In this document: positions 1 through 7,444 of the stretch, piece after piece | Layout: the number at the start of each line of letters is the position of its first letter | How positions within the stretch are numbered: the first letter of the stretch is position 1 | NCBI GenBank assembly: GCA_964448135.1 | Contig: CAYUVH010000044.1 | Coordinates: forward strand, 3,735-67,734 | From: CAYUVH01 sp964448135 | GTDB taxonomy: Bacteria; Verrucomicrobiota; Verrucomicrobiia; Limisphaerales; UBA8199 | Direction: 5' to 3' | DNA length: 64,000 nucleotides | The notes under the pieces: generated by a model | Told to the model about the DNA's origin: nothing | What the model saw: only the letters and a program-made list of their open reading frames with translations | The model's database searches: none | Position numbers and translations under genes: made by a program

Positions 1-490
1 CGTCCGACTCGACGATCTCGCGCAGTTGCGGCAAAACCGCCATGGCTGCGGCGGCGACGTCGAGCTGCCAGCGTTCGATGGTGAGCGAGAGATACCGGTC
101 GCGGCGGTCTTCGGCGGCCACGCGCAGACTCAGGGGCAGGTCCTCTTTCATTTCGGCAATGGCGTAGCCGCGTTTGATTACGATGTCGCGGATTCGGTCC
201 CGGGTGATATTGGGGAAACGACGCTGCAACTCGTCTTCGTCCCACTCCATGATGTCCTTGATGGTGTCAACGGCGGCCTGGCCGAGCTGCCATTTCCAAA
301 AACTCGAGAGCTGGCGGTCGCGGTGGAGTTGGATGGCAAACCGCTCGGCCAGGCGCTGGCGAGCGGCCGCGGTGGTAAGCGCCGGGTCCGACCGCCAGGC
401 GAGGATTTCGGCGCGGTCGTCGGGCGGCAGACGCTTGAGGGCGAGCATGGCCGGATCTTGATTCGGCCGGGATTTTCTTGGCAATTTCAT
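1..490 (-). CDS. DNA-binding-like verrucomicrobial family protein, 3' end cut by window
   Basis: A reading frame runs from an ATG at 488-490 to the window edge without a stop (163 codons visible). It starts MKLPRKSRPNQDPAML and continues with helical, charged segments such as PPDDRAEILAWRSD and DRQLSSFWKWQLGQ. A good AAGGAG lies 12 bases before the ATG. It shares its layout (basic N-terminus, helical stretch suggesting a helix-turn-helix, long C-terminal helices) with the protein at 25398-26051. Both resemble Mu gp27/DUF3486-like terminase-associated small proteins only loosely. I recall such proteins as multi-copy in Verrucomicrobia, but no function is established. Two dyads lie just upstream (511-531 and 562-588). 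Confidence 0.75.
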   Translation of the reverse strand, partial: MKLPRKSRPNQDPAMLALKRLPPDDRAEILAWRSDPALTTAAARQRLAERFAIQLHRDRQLSSFWKWQLGQAAVDTIKDIMEWDEDELQRRFPNITRDRIRDIVIKRGYAIAEMKEDLPLSLRVAAEDRRDRYLSLTIERWQLDVAAAAMAVLPQLREIVESD

Positions 491-510
491 AGGTTGTTAA
501 TTCTCCTTCG

Positions 511-531
511 GTGAATGAGGAATTCATTCAC
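511..531. repeat. Inverted repeat in the leader of the partial gene
   Basis: GTGAATGA (511-518) and TCATTCAC (524-531) form 8-bp perfect arms around a 5-base loop. It lies directly before the ribosome site of the minus-strand gene ending at 490, so it could be an operator or a leader hairpin. The 15 bases GTGAATGAGGAATTC recur at about 16330 without the second arm. Confidence 0.5.
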
Positions 532-561
532 ACGGGAGCATTTTGGCACAGGGAGGCGAAA

Positions 562-588
562 AATAATCTCCCACCGTGGGAGATTATT
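562..588. promoter_or_regulatory. 27-bp near-perfect palindrome, candidate operator
   Basis: AATAATCTCCCAC is followed by one base and its exact reverse complement GTGGGAGATTATT, giving 13-bp arms. It lies about 70-100 bases upstream of the minus-strand start at 490. A dyad this perfect in an intergenic region suggests a dimeric repressor site, possibly autoregulatory. No function is proven. Confidence 0.55.
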
Positions 589-759
589 GAAAAAAGTCTT
601 GAAGGGCCGAAAGGTGGAAACGAATCAATGTTTGCAGGGGTGAAACGGGTGGAGGTGGGGCGGAAAAAGCGAAAAGCGACGAAAAGAAGTTTGACATTAA
701 AGTTCAAAAACCCCGTTCGTTACCAAAGCGAGGGCTGGCAGTCAAAACGGAATCCCCAC

Positions 760-811
760 GAGCGGCGGGACGCCGCTCGAACCCGCAGGGAAGGACGCCT
801 GCGCTACGGCG
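760..811. repeat. Composite hairpin repeat with GGGAC loop
   Basis: GAGCGGC, GGGAC, GCCGCTC form a hairpin at 760-778. GAACCCGCAG, a second weaker hairpin and GCGCTACG follow. The same order of parts occurs at 25099-25155, and a related piece at 42543-42585. The rest of the 491-873 intergenic stretch shows no convincing gene. Confidence 0.5.
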
Positions 812-873
812 AGGCCGCGGCAGCTCGCATTAAGCTTGGGGGCCGGGATTGGGCGACCGACCGGACCAGCACG

Positions 874-2079
874 TTATTTCGACTGGGGGGGCGGACGGAC
901 GATGAAGATGGAATTGGCGACGGTGCGCTCGTGCTTGTCGGAGGGGGAATTCTTCACCTTGCCTTGGAGCCAGAAGGTTGAGGAGCCGCCGCCGTCCAGA
1001 TTCATGGCCTCGGTGCAGCCGAGGGATTTCATGTAGTCGGCCAGTTCGGCGAAGCTCATGCCCATGGACAGATCCGGTTGACGTCCGTCCACTTCAACGA
1101 GGAACAAATACTTTCGGTTGAAACCCAGGGCGGTGCGTGGATGCCGGGGCAGGAGGTAGGTGTTCGTGCCCTTTTGCGAAGGCCATTGCTGGGCGCGGCC
1201 GTCGCGCACGAGTAGCGGGCCGCCACCAATGGCGGTCGTGGCCTGGTTCAGATCGCCGGAGAGGGTCGTGGAGATTTTGACGACCGAACCGACCGGAGCC
1301 GAGGCCAGCAAATTGGTGGCCTGATTTCCCATCGTCAGGACAGCGATGTCCGGAGTGAGCGGCGTATTGCCGTTGGTATTGACGGCGCGAACCCGCGCGG
1401 AATAACTCTGTCCCACATGGAGGGGCAGCCACGGACCGCCGCCGGCATTTTCGAGGACGAGCTCAACATGGTTTGTGGCATGCGTAGTCCTGCCAAAGCG
1501 CGGGGTAAACAGAACCGCGGAGTTGGTTGGAGTGGCTTGGTTGAGTCCCACCCGGGTCTTCCGGCCGTCCGACCACGTCACCGTGGGTTCACCCGACACC
1601 TTTTCGAGACGGAGTTTTTCTGGTTCGACCCAAAAGGTGATGGGCCCCGGCGCGCTCACCCATTCGCCATTGAGGATCTGCAAGCCCTCGGGATCACCCT
1701 GATAAGGCCCCTCTTTGATCACGAAAAAATCTCCGTTCACGCCCACGACGGGCTCGCCGATCGTGGCCGGCATCGCCTTGGCCTGGTTGGCCACAGTGCT
1801 GAGCCCCGTGATGGTGTCCTTCGCCAGCGTGGTCCGCACATCCAGGTCCTTGCGGGAACGATCCAGCCGCGCGATGTGGATCGAAAGCGGATGGTTGGTG
1901 CCTTTGACGGTTACGTGCGCGTAGTCGAGGCCAGGAAGCACGGCCTTGTATTGCGGTTTGGGTATGTCAGCGGCGGATGCGGCAAGGATACCGGGCAGTG
2001 AGAATGCCAGCAGAAGAAACGCAGTGAGACGGGGGCCATTCAGCAGGTTGTGGCCAAGAAGCGGAGTCCTTACGTACAT
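874..2079 (-). CDS. Secreted phosphodiester glycosidase-family protein (NAGPA/DUF2233)
   Basis: An exported protein with a hydrophobic segment (LTAFLLLAFSLPGILA) followed by a NAGPA-type domain. The family signature is in the C-terminal third: LGFN, EVDGRQ, then LGCTEAMNLDGGGSST. The family contains the mammalian uncovering enzyme and bacterial exopolysaccharide or phosphodiester glycosidases; the substrate here is unknown. I chose the ATG at 2077-2079. A GTG at 2113-2115 has a better ribosome site (AAGGA, 5 bases) and would overlap the end of the pseudopilin gene by 14 bases, giving a longer leader and suggesting translational coupling. Family assignment is firm; start and substrate are not. 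Confidence 0.85.
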   Translation of the reverse strand: MYVRTPLLGHNLLNGPRLTAFLLLAFSLPGILAASAADIPKPQYKAVLPGLDYAHVTVKGTNHPLSIHIARLDRSRKDLDVRTTLAKDTITGLSTVANQAKAMPATIGEPVVGVNGDFFVIKEGPYQGDPEGLQILNGEWVSAPGPITFWVEPEKLRLEKVSGEPTVTWSDGRKTRVGLNQATPTNSAVLFTPRFGRTTHATNHVELVLENAGGGPWLPLHVGQSYSARVRAVNTNGNTPLTPDIAVLTMGNQATNLLASAPVGSVVKISTTLSGDLNQATTAIGGGPLLVRDGRAQQWPSQKGTNTYLLPRHPRTALGFNRKYLFLVEVDGRQPDLSMGMSFAELADYMKSLGCTEAMNLDGGGSSTFWLQGKVKNSPSDKHERTVANSIFIVRPPPQSK

Positions 2080-2101
2080 CCTGGAAATGATGCCGGGCCC
2101 G

Positions 2102-2896
2102 CTAAGGATTTCCACTCAAATCCTTCTTCAAGCCCTCGACGTGATAATCGAAAAACAAAAAGTTTCGGTATTCCTTGCTGGAAGAATAACCATGGACCGG
2201 CTGTGGCGGGAGCCAGGAGGCATAGGTGCCGCCGGAGTTGATCTTGTTGTCGTCATCGGTAATCGCCCAGATCGAAGCGGGCCGGTTGATCTCCGTGGAC
2301 TTGTGCTGCGTAGCGGAGCCGTCAGCCAAAGTGGGCGCGCCGGGCGTCAGCCCATTGGGCCGACCGAAAGGATAGTAAATGTCCGGGGTGCCCGTGGTGA
2401 TTGCCGGATCCTGATAAATAAACTGGTGGATGTAGTAGGGCACCGGACAACTCACGGGAGGATTGTAATTTGCCATGGCGCCAGGCGGAAGCTTTTGCCA
2501 GTGCGCGGCGCAAATCATCACGTTGGCAGTCCGAATCGCGGTGGAAGGCACGGGGATGGCCAGGTAGGCGGTAATGTAGGCGGCCAGCGAGCCGTAGTAA
2601 CGGTTGGGGCCGGTGGCATTCACCGTGCCCACCGGGTACCAGGTGTAAACATTCATCCCGCCGGCCCAAGTGGGGCCGGGCAAAAGATCAGCGTTGTCCA
2701 TGCCGTACATTTGACACGCCAGACCCACCTGCTTGAGGTTGTTCTTGCATTGAGTAAGCAGCGCCCGCTGTTTTGCCTTGGAGAGGGCCGGCAGCAGCAT
2801 GGCCGCCAGAATGGCAATAATGGCAATGACGACCAACAATTCAATCAGGGTAAACGCCTTGCGCGCGCGGGATGGATTCGATTTCGCGTCAGTCAT
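2102..2896 (-). CDS. Pseudopilin-like protein, prepilin-type N-terminal cleavage/methylation
   Basis: The N-terminus is a type IV prepilin signal: a short basic leader, then FTLIELLVVIAIIAILAA with the methylated phenylalanine and Glu5, followed by LLPALSKAKQRA. A globular domain of about 220 residues follows. This is the verrucomicrobial/planctomycete DUF1559-like class, whose members usually end in an H-x9-DG-type motif; here the end reads FFDYHVEGLKKD, a variant. Such proteins are probably surface-exposed or secreted through a type II-like system. Start ATG at 2894-2896. The next minus-strand gene overlaps or abuts its stop. A 21-bp inverted repeat lies just upstream. Confidence 0.88.
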   Translation of the reverse strand: MTDAKSNPSRARKAFTLIELLVVIAIIAILAAMLLPALSKAKQRALLTQCKNNLKQVGLACQMYGMDNADLLPGPTWAGGMNVYTWYPVGTVNATGPNRYYGSLAAYITAYLAIPVPSTAIRTANVMICAAHWQKLPPGAMANYNPPVSCPVPYYIHQFIYQDPAITTGTPDIYYPFGRPNGLTPGAPTLADGSATQHKSTEINRPASIWAITDDDNKINSGGTYASWLPPQPVHGYSSSKEYRNFLFFDYHVEGLKKDLSGNP

Positions 2897-2916
2897 ACCA
2901 GCAGGGGCCTGCAGCT

Positions 2917-2937
2917 GAAATAATTTGACATTATTTC
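2917..2937. promoter_or_regulatory. Inverted repeat upstream of pseudopilin gene
   Basis: GAAATAAT, TTGAC, ATTATTTC: 8-bp perfect arms and a 5-base loop, 20 bases upstream of the pseudopilin start. A candidate operator or leader hairpin; nothing links it to a known regulator. Confidence 0.4.
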
Positions 2938-3033
2938 GGCCACGGCACAAGTGCAAATCGTTGGAAAGGCCTGGGCGAGACCTGCCCTTAGGGGACGCTT
3001 TCGGACGGCCTACCCAGCAAGATAGGGCCGGTA

Positions 3034-4137
3034 TTACCGGCCCACCGGCACCGTCACACCGACACCGACTTCGCCGCCGGCGGCACGGATGCCTTCGTTG
3101 GCGCTCACGGTCGTTACGAAGGTGCTCAGGGCCATGTTCAGGTAACGCTTGAGCGTCGTGTACGGGCTGTTGGGGACATACACGATGTCACCGGGTTCGA
3201 GAAGAACGTCCTGCGCGCTGCCGCCCAGGATGGCGCTCGCGTTGACGATGGCGATCCTCGGCTCGGAGATCGAACCACGAATGATGGCGACGTGCCTGAG
3301 GTTGGCGTCTTTGACGAACGGACCCGGATCGCTCAACTCGAACCAGTTATAGCGCGACTGCCCGGCGCTGCCGGCCAGCGCGGAGGCGAGGCTCATGCCT
3401 TCGAGATAGGGAATGGCGCGCGGGAGTCTGACGGCGCCCAGCACGTAAACTTCCTGCTCGGTGGTCGAAGGAACGAAAACAAAATCGTCCGGTTGCAGGT
3501 AGATGTTCTGCGAAATGTCGCCTTCCTTGAGGAGCTTGTAAAAGTCCACCGGCAGGGGTTGGCCATTGCGAACGACGAAGCTGTGCCGCAGGTCGGCGAG
3601 GTCAACGCTGTTCACGATGGACTGTGAGCGGGCGGTGCCGCCAGCCAGACTGACCGCTTCGAGCAGGGTCATGGGTGAGGCGATCGGATAAATGCCGGGC
3701 TTGTTGAGGCGTCCCAGAACCCAGACTTGTTTGCTGGAGACTTCGCGCAGGGAGACAGTGATGCGGGGCGAGTTAACGAGTTTGCCCATTTCCTGTTCCA
3801 GCAAATCGCGGGTTTGGGCAAGGTTCAGCCCCCAGACGTCGAGGCCGGCCAACAAGTTGAAATAGATTTTTCCGTCCGGCCCCACCACGGTCGGCTGGCG
3901 GAGCGGAGGCGAACCCTGCACCCACATCTCAACGTCAATCCGGTCTCCCGGCCCGAGGGTGAAGGCCTGGTTGGACGGATGCAACAGGGAGGCGTCGGGC
4001 GCCTGAGGAACCACGGTGAAATTAGTGGTGCCGCTCCAGTTCGCGACGCGGGATTCAAATTTGCCATCGGTCGTGCTGCAGCCGGTGAAAGCCGCCGCCA
4101 GGATTACCGCGCAACCCGCCAGAATGAAGTGTTTCAT
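3034..4137 (-). CDS. Polysaccharide export lipoprotein with SLBB domains
   Basis: A 367-residue lipoprotein: the signal peptide ends in a lipobox with AAFTGC around Cys20. A poly-export (Wza-type) domain follows, with GPGDRIDVEMW and VVGPDGKIYFNLL, then two SLBB-like segments (VWVLGRLNKPGIYPI and VYVLGAVRLPRAIPY) and a C-terminal MALSTFVTTVSAN stretch. Members of this family form the outer-membrane channel for exopolysaccharide export. It begins 6 bases after its paralogue ends, so the pair is an operon. No polymerase, flippase or co-polymerase is in the window, so the exported polymer cannot be named. Confidence 0.88.
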   Translation of the reverse strand: MKHFILAGCAVILAAAFTGCSTTDGKFESRVANWSGTTNFTVVPQAPDASLLHPSNQAFTLGPGDRIDVEMWVQGSPPLRQPTVVGPDGKIYFNLLAGLDVWGLNLAQTRDLLEQEMGKLVNSPRITVSLREVSSKQVWVLGRLNKPGIYPIASPMTLLEAVSLAGGTARSQSIVNSVDLADLRHSFVVRNGQPLPVDFYKLLKEGDISQNIYLQPDDFVFVPSTTEQEVYVLGAVRLPRAIPYLEGMSLASALAGSAGQSRYNWFELSDPGPFVKDANLRHVAIIRGSISEPRIAIVNASAILGGSAQDVLLEPGDIVYVPNSPYTTLKRYLNMALSTFVTTVSANEGIRAAGGEVGVGVTVPVGR

Positions 4138-4143
4138 ATGCTG

Positions 4144-5160
4144 TTACTTGATGGCCGCCGGCATGTGCAAGCTGGTGCCTTCGACCACCAAGCTCTGAAC
4201 GAACGACCTCGCCGCGAGGTCCACGATGTCCAGCGCCACATACCAGGGGTTGCGGCTGACATAGACAATATCCTTGGGCATGAGTTTGAAATCCGGGACC
4301 TTGCCGCTCACGACATCCATGGTATCCACGATGAATGTTTGCGGGTTGGTCAGCGAGCCGCGCACGACGAGCACGCGGCTCTTGAAAGCGTGATCGGTGT
4401 ATCCGCCGCGGGACGCCACGACGCGCAAGACCGTCGGATTCGAGGCATACTTGACGACGCCTGGGGCGATGACTTCGCCCAGCACGTAGATTTCGTTCGA
4501 GTCCGCGGAGGCGAAATAGAGGTAGTCGTTGGGTTCGAGGGGAACGTTTTGGGAAAGGTCGCCGTGACGGAAGAGTCTTTCGAAATCCACCGGGATGCGT
4601 TGATTGCCGCGCACGAGCATGCTGCGGCCGAGATCGGCGAGTTCGACCGTGCGGTCTTCGTACAATCCCGTTTCCAGTCCGCCGGCGCGGGCGATGGCTT
4701 CGATCACGGTGATGGGGCGGTCAAAAGTGAAAACGCCTTTGTTCACGACCGTGCCGAGGACAAAATACTTTTTGCTGCGAAACGCCGCGGGAGTGACGAT
4801 CGTGCGCGGGCTGCGATAAAAGTTGGTAAGCGATTCGTCGAGCTTGGCGCGAAATTCGTCAATTGTCAGGCCGGCGGCCATGACGTCCTGGGCCTGGAGG
4901 AAGCTGATGTGACCATCCGGGCCGATGGGGACTTCGCGCTGGGCGCTTTCGGGGTTGTCGTAGAGGGAGATGTTGAGCAGGTCCCCGGAGCCGAGGGTAA
5001 AATGCTTTTGCCACTCCGCACGGTGCGCCGACGCCGAGACGGACATCGCGGCGGGGGCAGGGGTGGTGGTGGCGGGAGGATCGGCGGCCCATAGCCGGCC
5101 AGCACAGAGGACAGCCAGGGCAATCAGCCCGGCCCGGCTCGTAAGACGGTTTATGTTCAT
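4144..5160 (-). CDS. Polysaccharide export protein with SLBB domains (paralogue)
   Basis: A 338-residue exported protein with a signal peptide (GLIALAVLCAGRLWA), no lipobox cysteine and an Ala/Pro-rich linker. The poly-export domain has LGSGDLLNISLYDNPES and IGPDGHISFLQ; SLBB repeats follow at KYFVLGTVVNKGVFTF and IYVLGEVIAPGVVKY, and a C-terminal VALDIVDLAARSF segment. It is clearly homologous along its length to the next gene, so the pair arose by tandem duplication. Both have lost or never had the rest of an EPS cluster nearby. Role in polymer export across the outer membrane is inferred from the family. Confidence 0.87.
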   Translation of the reverse strand: MNINRLTSRAGLIALAVLCAGRLWAADPPATTTPAPAAMSVSASAHRAEWQKHFTLGSGDLLNISLYDNPESAQREVPIGPDGHISFLQAQDVMAAGLTIDEFRAKLDESLTNFYRSPRTIVTPAAFRSKKYFVLGTVVNKGVFTFDRPITVIEAIARAGGLETGLYEDRTVELADLGRSMLVRGNQRIPVDFERLFRHGDLSQNVPLEPNDYLYFASADSNEIYVLGEVIAPGVVKYASNPTVLRVVASRGGYTDHAFKSRVLVVRGSLTNPQTFIVDTMDVVSGKVPDFKLMPKDIVYVSRNPWYVALDIVDLAARSFVQSLVVEGTSLHMPAAIK

Positions 5161-5494
5161 AGTTACCTGACTAACTGATCCAGCCTGTCAATCGACGCCA
5201 CACTCCTCGGTGGGTGAGGGGCGGTTGCCCGAAACCGGGTTCATCCACAGCTTCATACCGCCAGTCTCATTGTGGCGGACAGCATAATAGTTATTCACAA
5301 GCAGGGCAAGCCTTCTGCGGGTCAGGACTTAACCGGAACCGGGCTACGCAGATTTGCGGCAGGGATTTTTTTTAATTAGTTGGCATGCCGGGAACGGGGC
5401 AAACGGGTTGTAAACATTGGCCAAATTGAAGCAATACCGGGGCCAGTTTGGGCGATTGAAATCCGAGATTTTTTAGTTGACGACTCGATTTCAT

Positions 5495-5506
5495 AGTGAT
5501 ATCACT
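5495..5506. promoter_or_regulatory. AGTGATATCACT palindrome, candidate operator of the SPFH operon
   Basis: A perfect 12-bp palindrome 43 bases upstream of the SPFH start codon, in the A+T-rich part of the 389-base divergent intergenic region (5161-5549). Its position fits an operator overlapping the promoter. SPFH/RHH operons in other phyla are often next to PadR-type regulators; no such gene is in this window. Confidence 0.5.
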
Positions 5507-5549
5507 TCGATAACAGACGAAATTGGTCGTCTGTAGAAGGAAAATTCAT

Positions 5550-6563
5550 ATGAACGCTGATAATGTGACTCTGAGCAAGGAGAGGGATGTTTTGGTGCTA
5601 AGCGGATGGTTGGTGTTGCCAATTTGGTTTCTTTGCCTTTTTGGCGTGGTCTGGTGCTTCATTCGCGGAATTGGGGCCGTGAGCCACGATCCCGCGGGGG
5701 TGTGGATGATCATCGGCGCGGTGGTGGCGGGCGTGTGCCTGCTGATTTCGCTGTCGGGATTTTTTTCGCTGCAACCGAACGAAGCGCGGGTGCTGGTGCT
5801 CTTCGGGAAATACCAGGGCACGGTGCGCGAGAGCGGGTTTCATTTTGGGAATCCGTTTTATACCAATGGACCGTCGCAATTGGCGCTCATGGCGCAGGCG
5901 GCGCAGCAAATGCAGCAGAAGGGAGGCGCCGCGCAAAACCATGTCAATGCGGCGCCGAGGAAGACGTTGTCCCGCATGAAGATCTCCTTGCGCGCGCGGA
6001 ACTTCAACGGCGAGCGACTCAAAGTGAACGACAAGCGCGGCAACCCGATCGAGCTCGCGGCCGTCGTCGTCTGGCGCGTGCAGGACACGGCGCAGGCGAT
6101 GTTCGATGTCGAGGACTACGAGAACTACGTCCGGGTGCAGAGCGAATCGGCGTTGCGGCACCTGGCGAGCGGGTATGCGTACGATCACGGGGAGGAGAAC
6201 GAAGTGACCTTGCGCAGCGGGTCGGAGGAAGTGGCGCAGGCGCTAAAAGTTGAACTGCAGGAACGGTTGAACAAAGCCGGCGTGCTGGTGGAGGAGGCGC
6301 GGCTGACGCACCTGGCCTACGCGCCGGAGATCGCGCAGGCGATGTTGCGCCGGCAGCAGGCGGAGGCGGTGATCGCCGCGCGGCAGAAGATCGTGCACGG
6401 CGCGGTGAGCATGGTGGACATGGCGTTGAAGGAACTGGCGGAGAAAAAGGTGGTGGAGCTCGATGGCGAGCGGCGCGCGGCGATGGTGAGCAACCTCATG
6501 GTGGTGCTGTGCGGCGAGGCGGAAGTCCATCCCGTGATCAACACCGGCACGCTGTACACGTAA
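5550..6563 (+). CDS. SPFH/band-7 domain membrane protein
   Basis: Residues 15-75 contain two hydrophobic segments (LVLPIWFLCLFGVVWCF and MIIGAVVAGVCLLISLSGFF). The SPFH core follows: FFSLQPNEARVLVLFGKY, a Gln/Ala-rich insert, then AAVVVWRVQDTAQAMFDVEDYENYV and a coiled helix RRQQAEAVIAARQKIV. SPFH proteins oligomerise on membranes and scaffold microdomains or proteases. The ATG at 5550 is preceded by AAGGAA; an in-frame codon at 5523 is less likely. The ribbon-helix-helix gene follows after 18 bases. This SPFH-RHH pairing is common in bacteria, but its job is not known. Confidence 0.85.
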   Translation: MNADNVTLSKERDVLVLSGWLVLPIWFLCLFGVVWCFIRGIGAVSHDPAGVWMIIGAVVAGVCLLISLSGFFSLQPNEARVLVLFGKYQGTVRESGFHFGNPFYTNGPSQLALMAQAAQQMQQKGGAAQNHVNAAPRKTLSRMKISLRARNFNGERLKVNDKRGNPIELAAVVVWRVQDTAQAMFDVEDYENYVRVQSESALRHLASGYAYDHGEENEVTLRSGSEEVAQALKVELQERLNKAGVLVEEARLTHLAYAPEIAQAMLRRQQAEAVIAARQKIVHGAVSMVDMALKELAEKKVVELDGERRAAMVSNLMVVLCGEAEVHPVINTGTLYT

Positions 6564-6581
6564 CCCACTGCGAAGGCGTTC

Positions 6582-6782
6582 ATGGCGACGCGGAAACCGT
6601 TTTTGTTGCGGATCGATCCCGCGCTCTGGGCCGATTTGGAGGTCTGGGCGCGGGACGAGTTGCGCAGTGTGAACGGGCAGATTGAGTACGTGCTGAGGCA
6701 GGCGGTGCAGAAGCGGAAAGGACCCCGAGGGAATGACGAAGCACGAATGACGAATGACGAAGGAAATCCGAAGCCCGAATAG
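6582..6782 (+). CDS. Arc/RHH-type DNA-binding protein with repeat-derived C-terminus
   Basis: The first 47 residues form a ribbon-helix-helix protein: KPFLLRIDPALWADLEVWA, then VNGQIEYVLRQAVQKRK. It probably binds DNA as a dimer or tetramer and may autoregulate the SPFH operon. The last 17 residues (GNDEARMTNDEGNPKPE) and the stop codon are encoded by a copy of a dispersed repeat (6731-6780), so the original end of the gene was overwritten. The RHH core is complete and may still function. Confidence 0.8.
   Translation: MATRKPFLLRIDPALWADLEVWARDELRSVNGQIEYVLRQAVQKRKGPRGNDEARMTNDEGNPKPE
6731..6780. repeat. Partial copy of the GACGAAGCACGAATG dispersed repeat
   Basis: Contains GACGAAGCACGAATGACGAA followed by TGACGAAGGAAATCCGAAGC. 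It closely matches the left part of the 117-bp inverted-repeat element at 35113-35229. Only one arm is present here. Confidence 0.7.
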
Positions 6783-6824
6783 GGTGGCTCCGGCGGCGGC
6801 GTGATCGTGGCGGGGATCAGTTTA

Positions 6825-7430
6825 CTATTTCGCGGCCGGTTTTGGAGAATTGAGTTGTTTGAGGGCGACGGCGGCGTCGTAGTGGCCTTCGCTGCCGGCT
6901 TTCTTGAGCCATTGGCGGGCGAGGGCGAGATTGGTTTCGGTGCCGATGCCGTCGCGGTAGTCCAGGCCGAGACGGTATTGGGCCTGGAGATCGCCGTTGG
7001 TGGCGCGCTGTTGGTGGGCCTGGAAGGCGGCGTCCTTGCCTTCCTGCACGATTTGCTCAACGGTCCGGCTGCCGGCAGCCGGTTTGCTTTCGGCAGGCTT
7101 GGGTGACGCAGAGTTATTTGGCTGAGCGGCGGGAGCGGGAGCAGGAGGAGGGGTCTTCGAGGCATCAAAAAGCAGCATGGCGATAAGGCCCAATGGGAGG
7201 ATGGCAACGAGCCACACGGCGGGATTCAGGCGCGAGGACTTTTTTGGCGCAGCGCAGGCAGTGCCCTGCGCGAGAGCTTCGCGGGCCAGGGGTGAATCGG
7301 CGGGAACGAGTTGTTCCGAAACGCATAGAGGGCAGCGGAGCTTTTGCGGGTCACCTTGCGGGGAGGGAACCGGGGTGACGATTTGCTGACAGCTCAGGCA
7401 GACCCATTGGCGGTTTTCCGAGGCACTCAT
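6825..7430 (-). CDS. Zinc-ribbon, single-span membrane protein with Sel1-like repeat
   Basis: A 201-residue protein. Residues 9-40 form a zinc ribbon with CLSCQQ and CPLC. A transmembrane helix follows at about 70-87 (AVWLVAILPLGLIAMLLF), then an Ala/Pro-rich linker, then a Sel1-like repeat (GDLQAQYRLGLDYRDGIG, ALARQWLKKAGSEGHYDAAV). Sel1 repeats mediate protein contacts. Ligands are unknown. It is convergent with the RHH gene and 14 bases downstream of the hydrolase gene, possibly co-transcribed. Confidence 0.75.
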   Translation of the reverse strand: MSASENRQWVCLSCQQIVTPVPSPQGDPQKLRCPLCVSEQLVPADSPLAREALAQGTACAAPKKSSRLNPAVWLVAILPLGLIAMLLFDASKTPPPAPAPAAQPNNSASPKPAESKPAAGSRTVEQIVQEGKDAAFQAHQQRATNGDLQAQYRLGLDYRDGIGTETNLALARQWLKKAGSEGHYDAAVALKQLNSPKPAAK

Positions 7431-7444
7431 TTTGCGATTTCAGC

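Noticed and set aside
511..981. 156-codon plus-strand frame running through the palindromes at 511-588
   Set aside because: It passes through two dyads and a dispersed repeat, then overlaps the end of the glycosidase gene; codon use is unconvincing.
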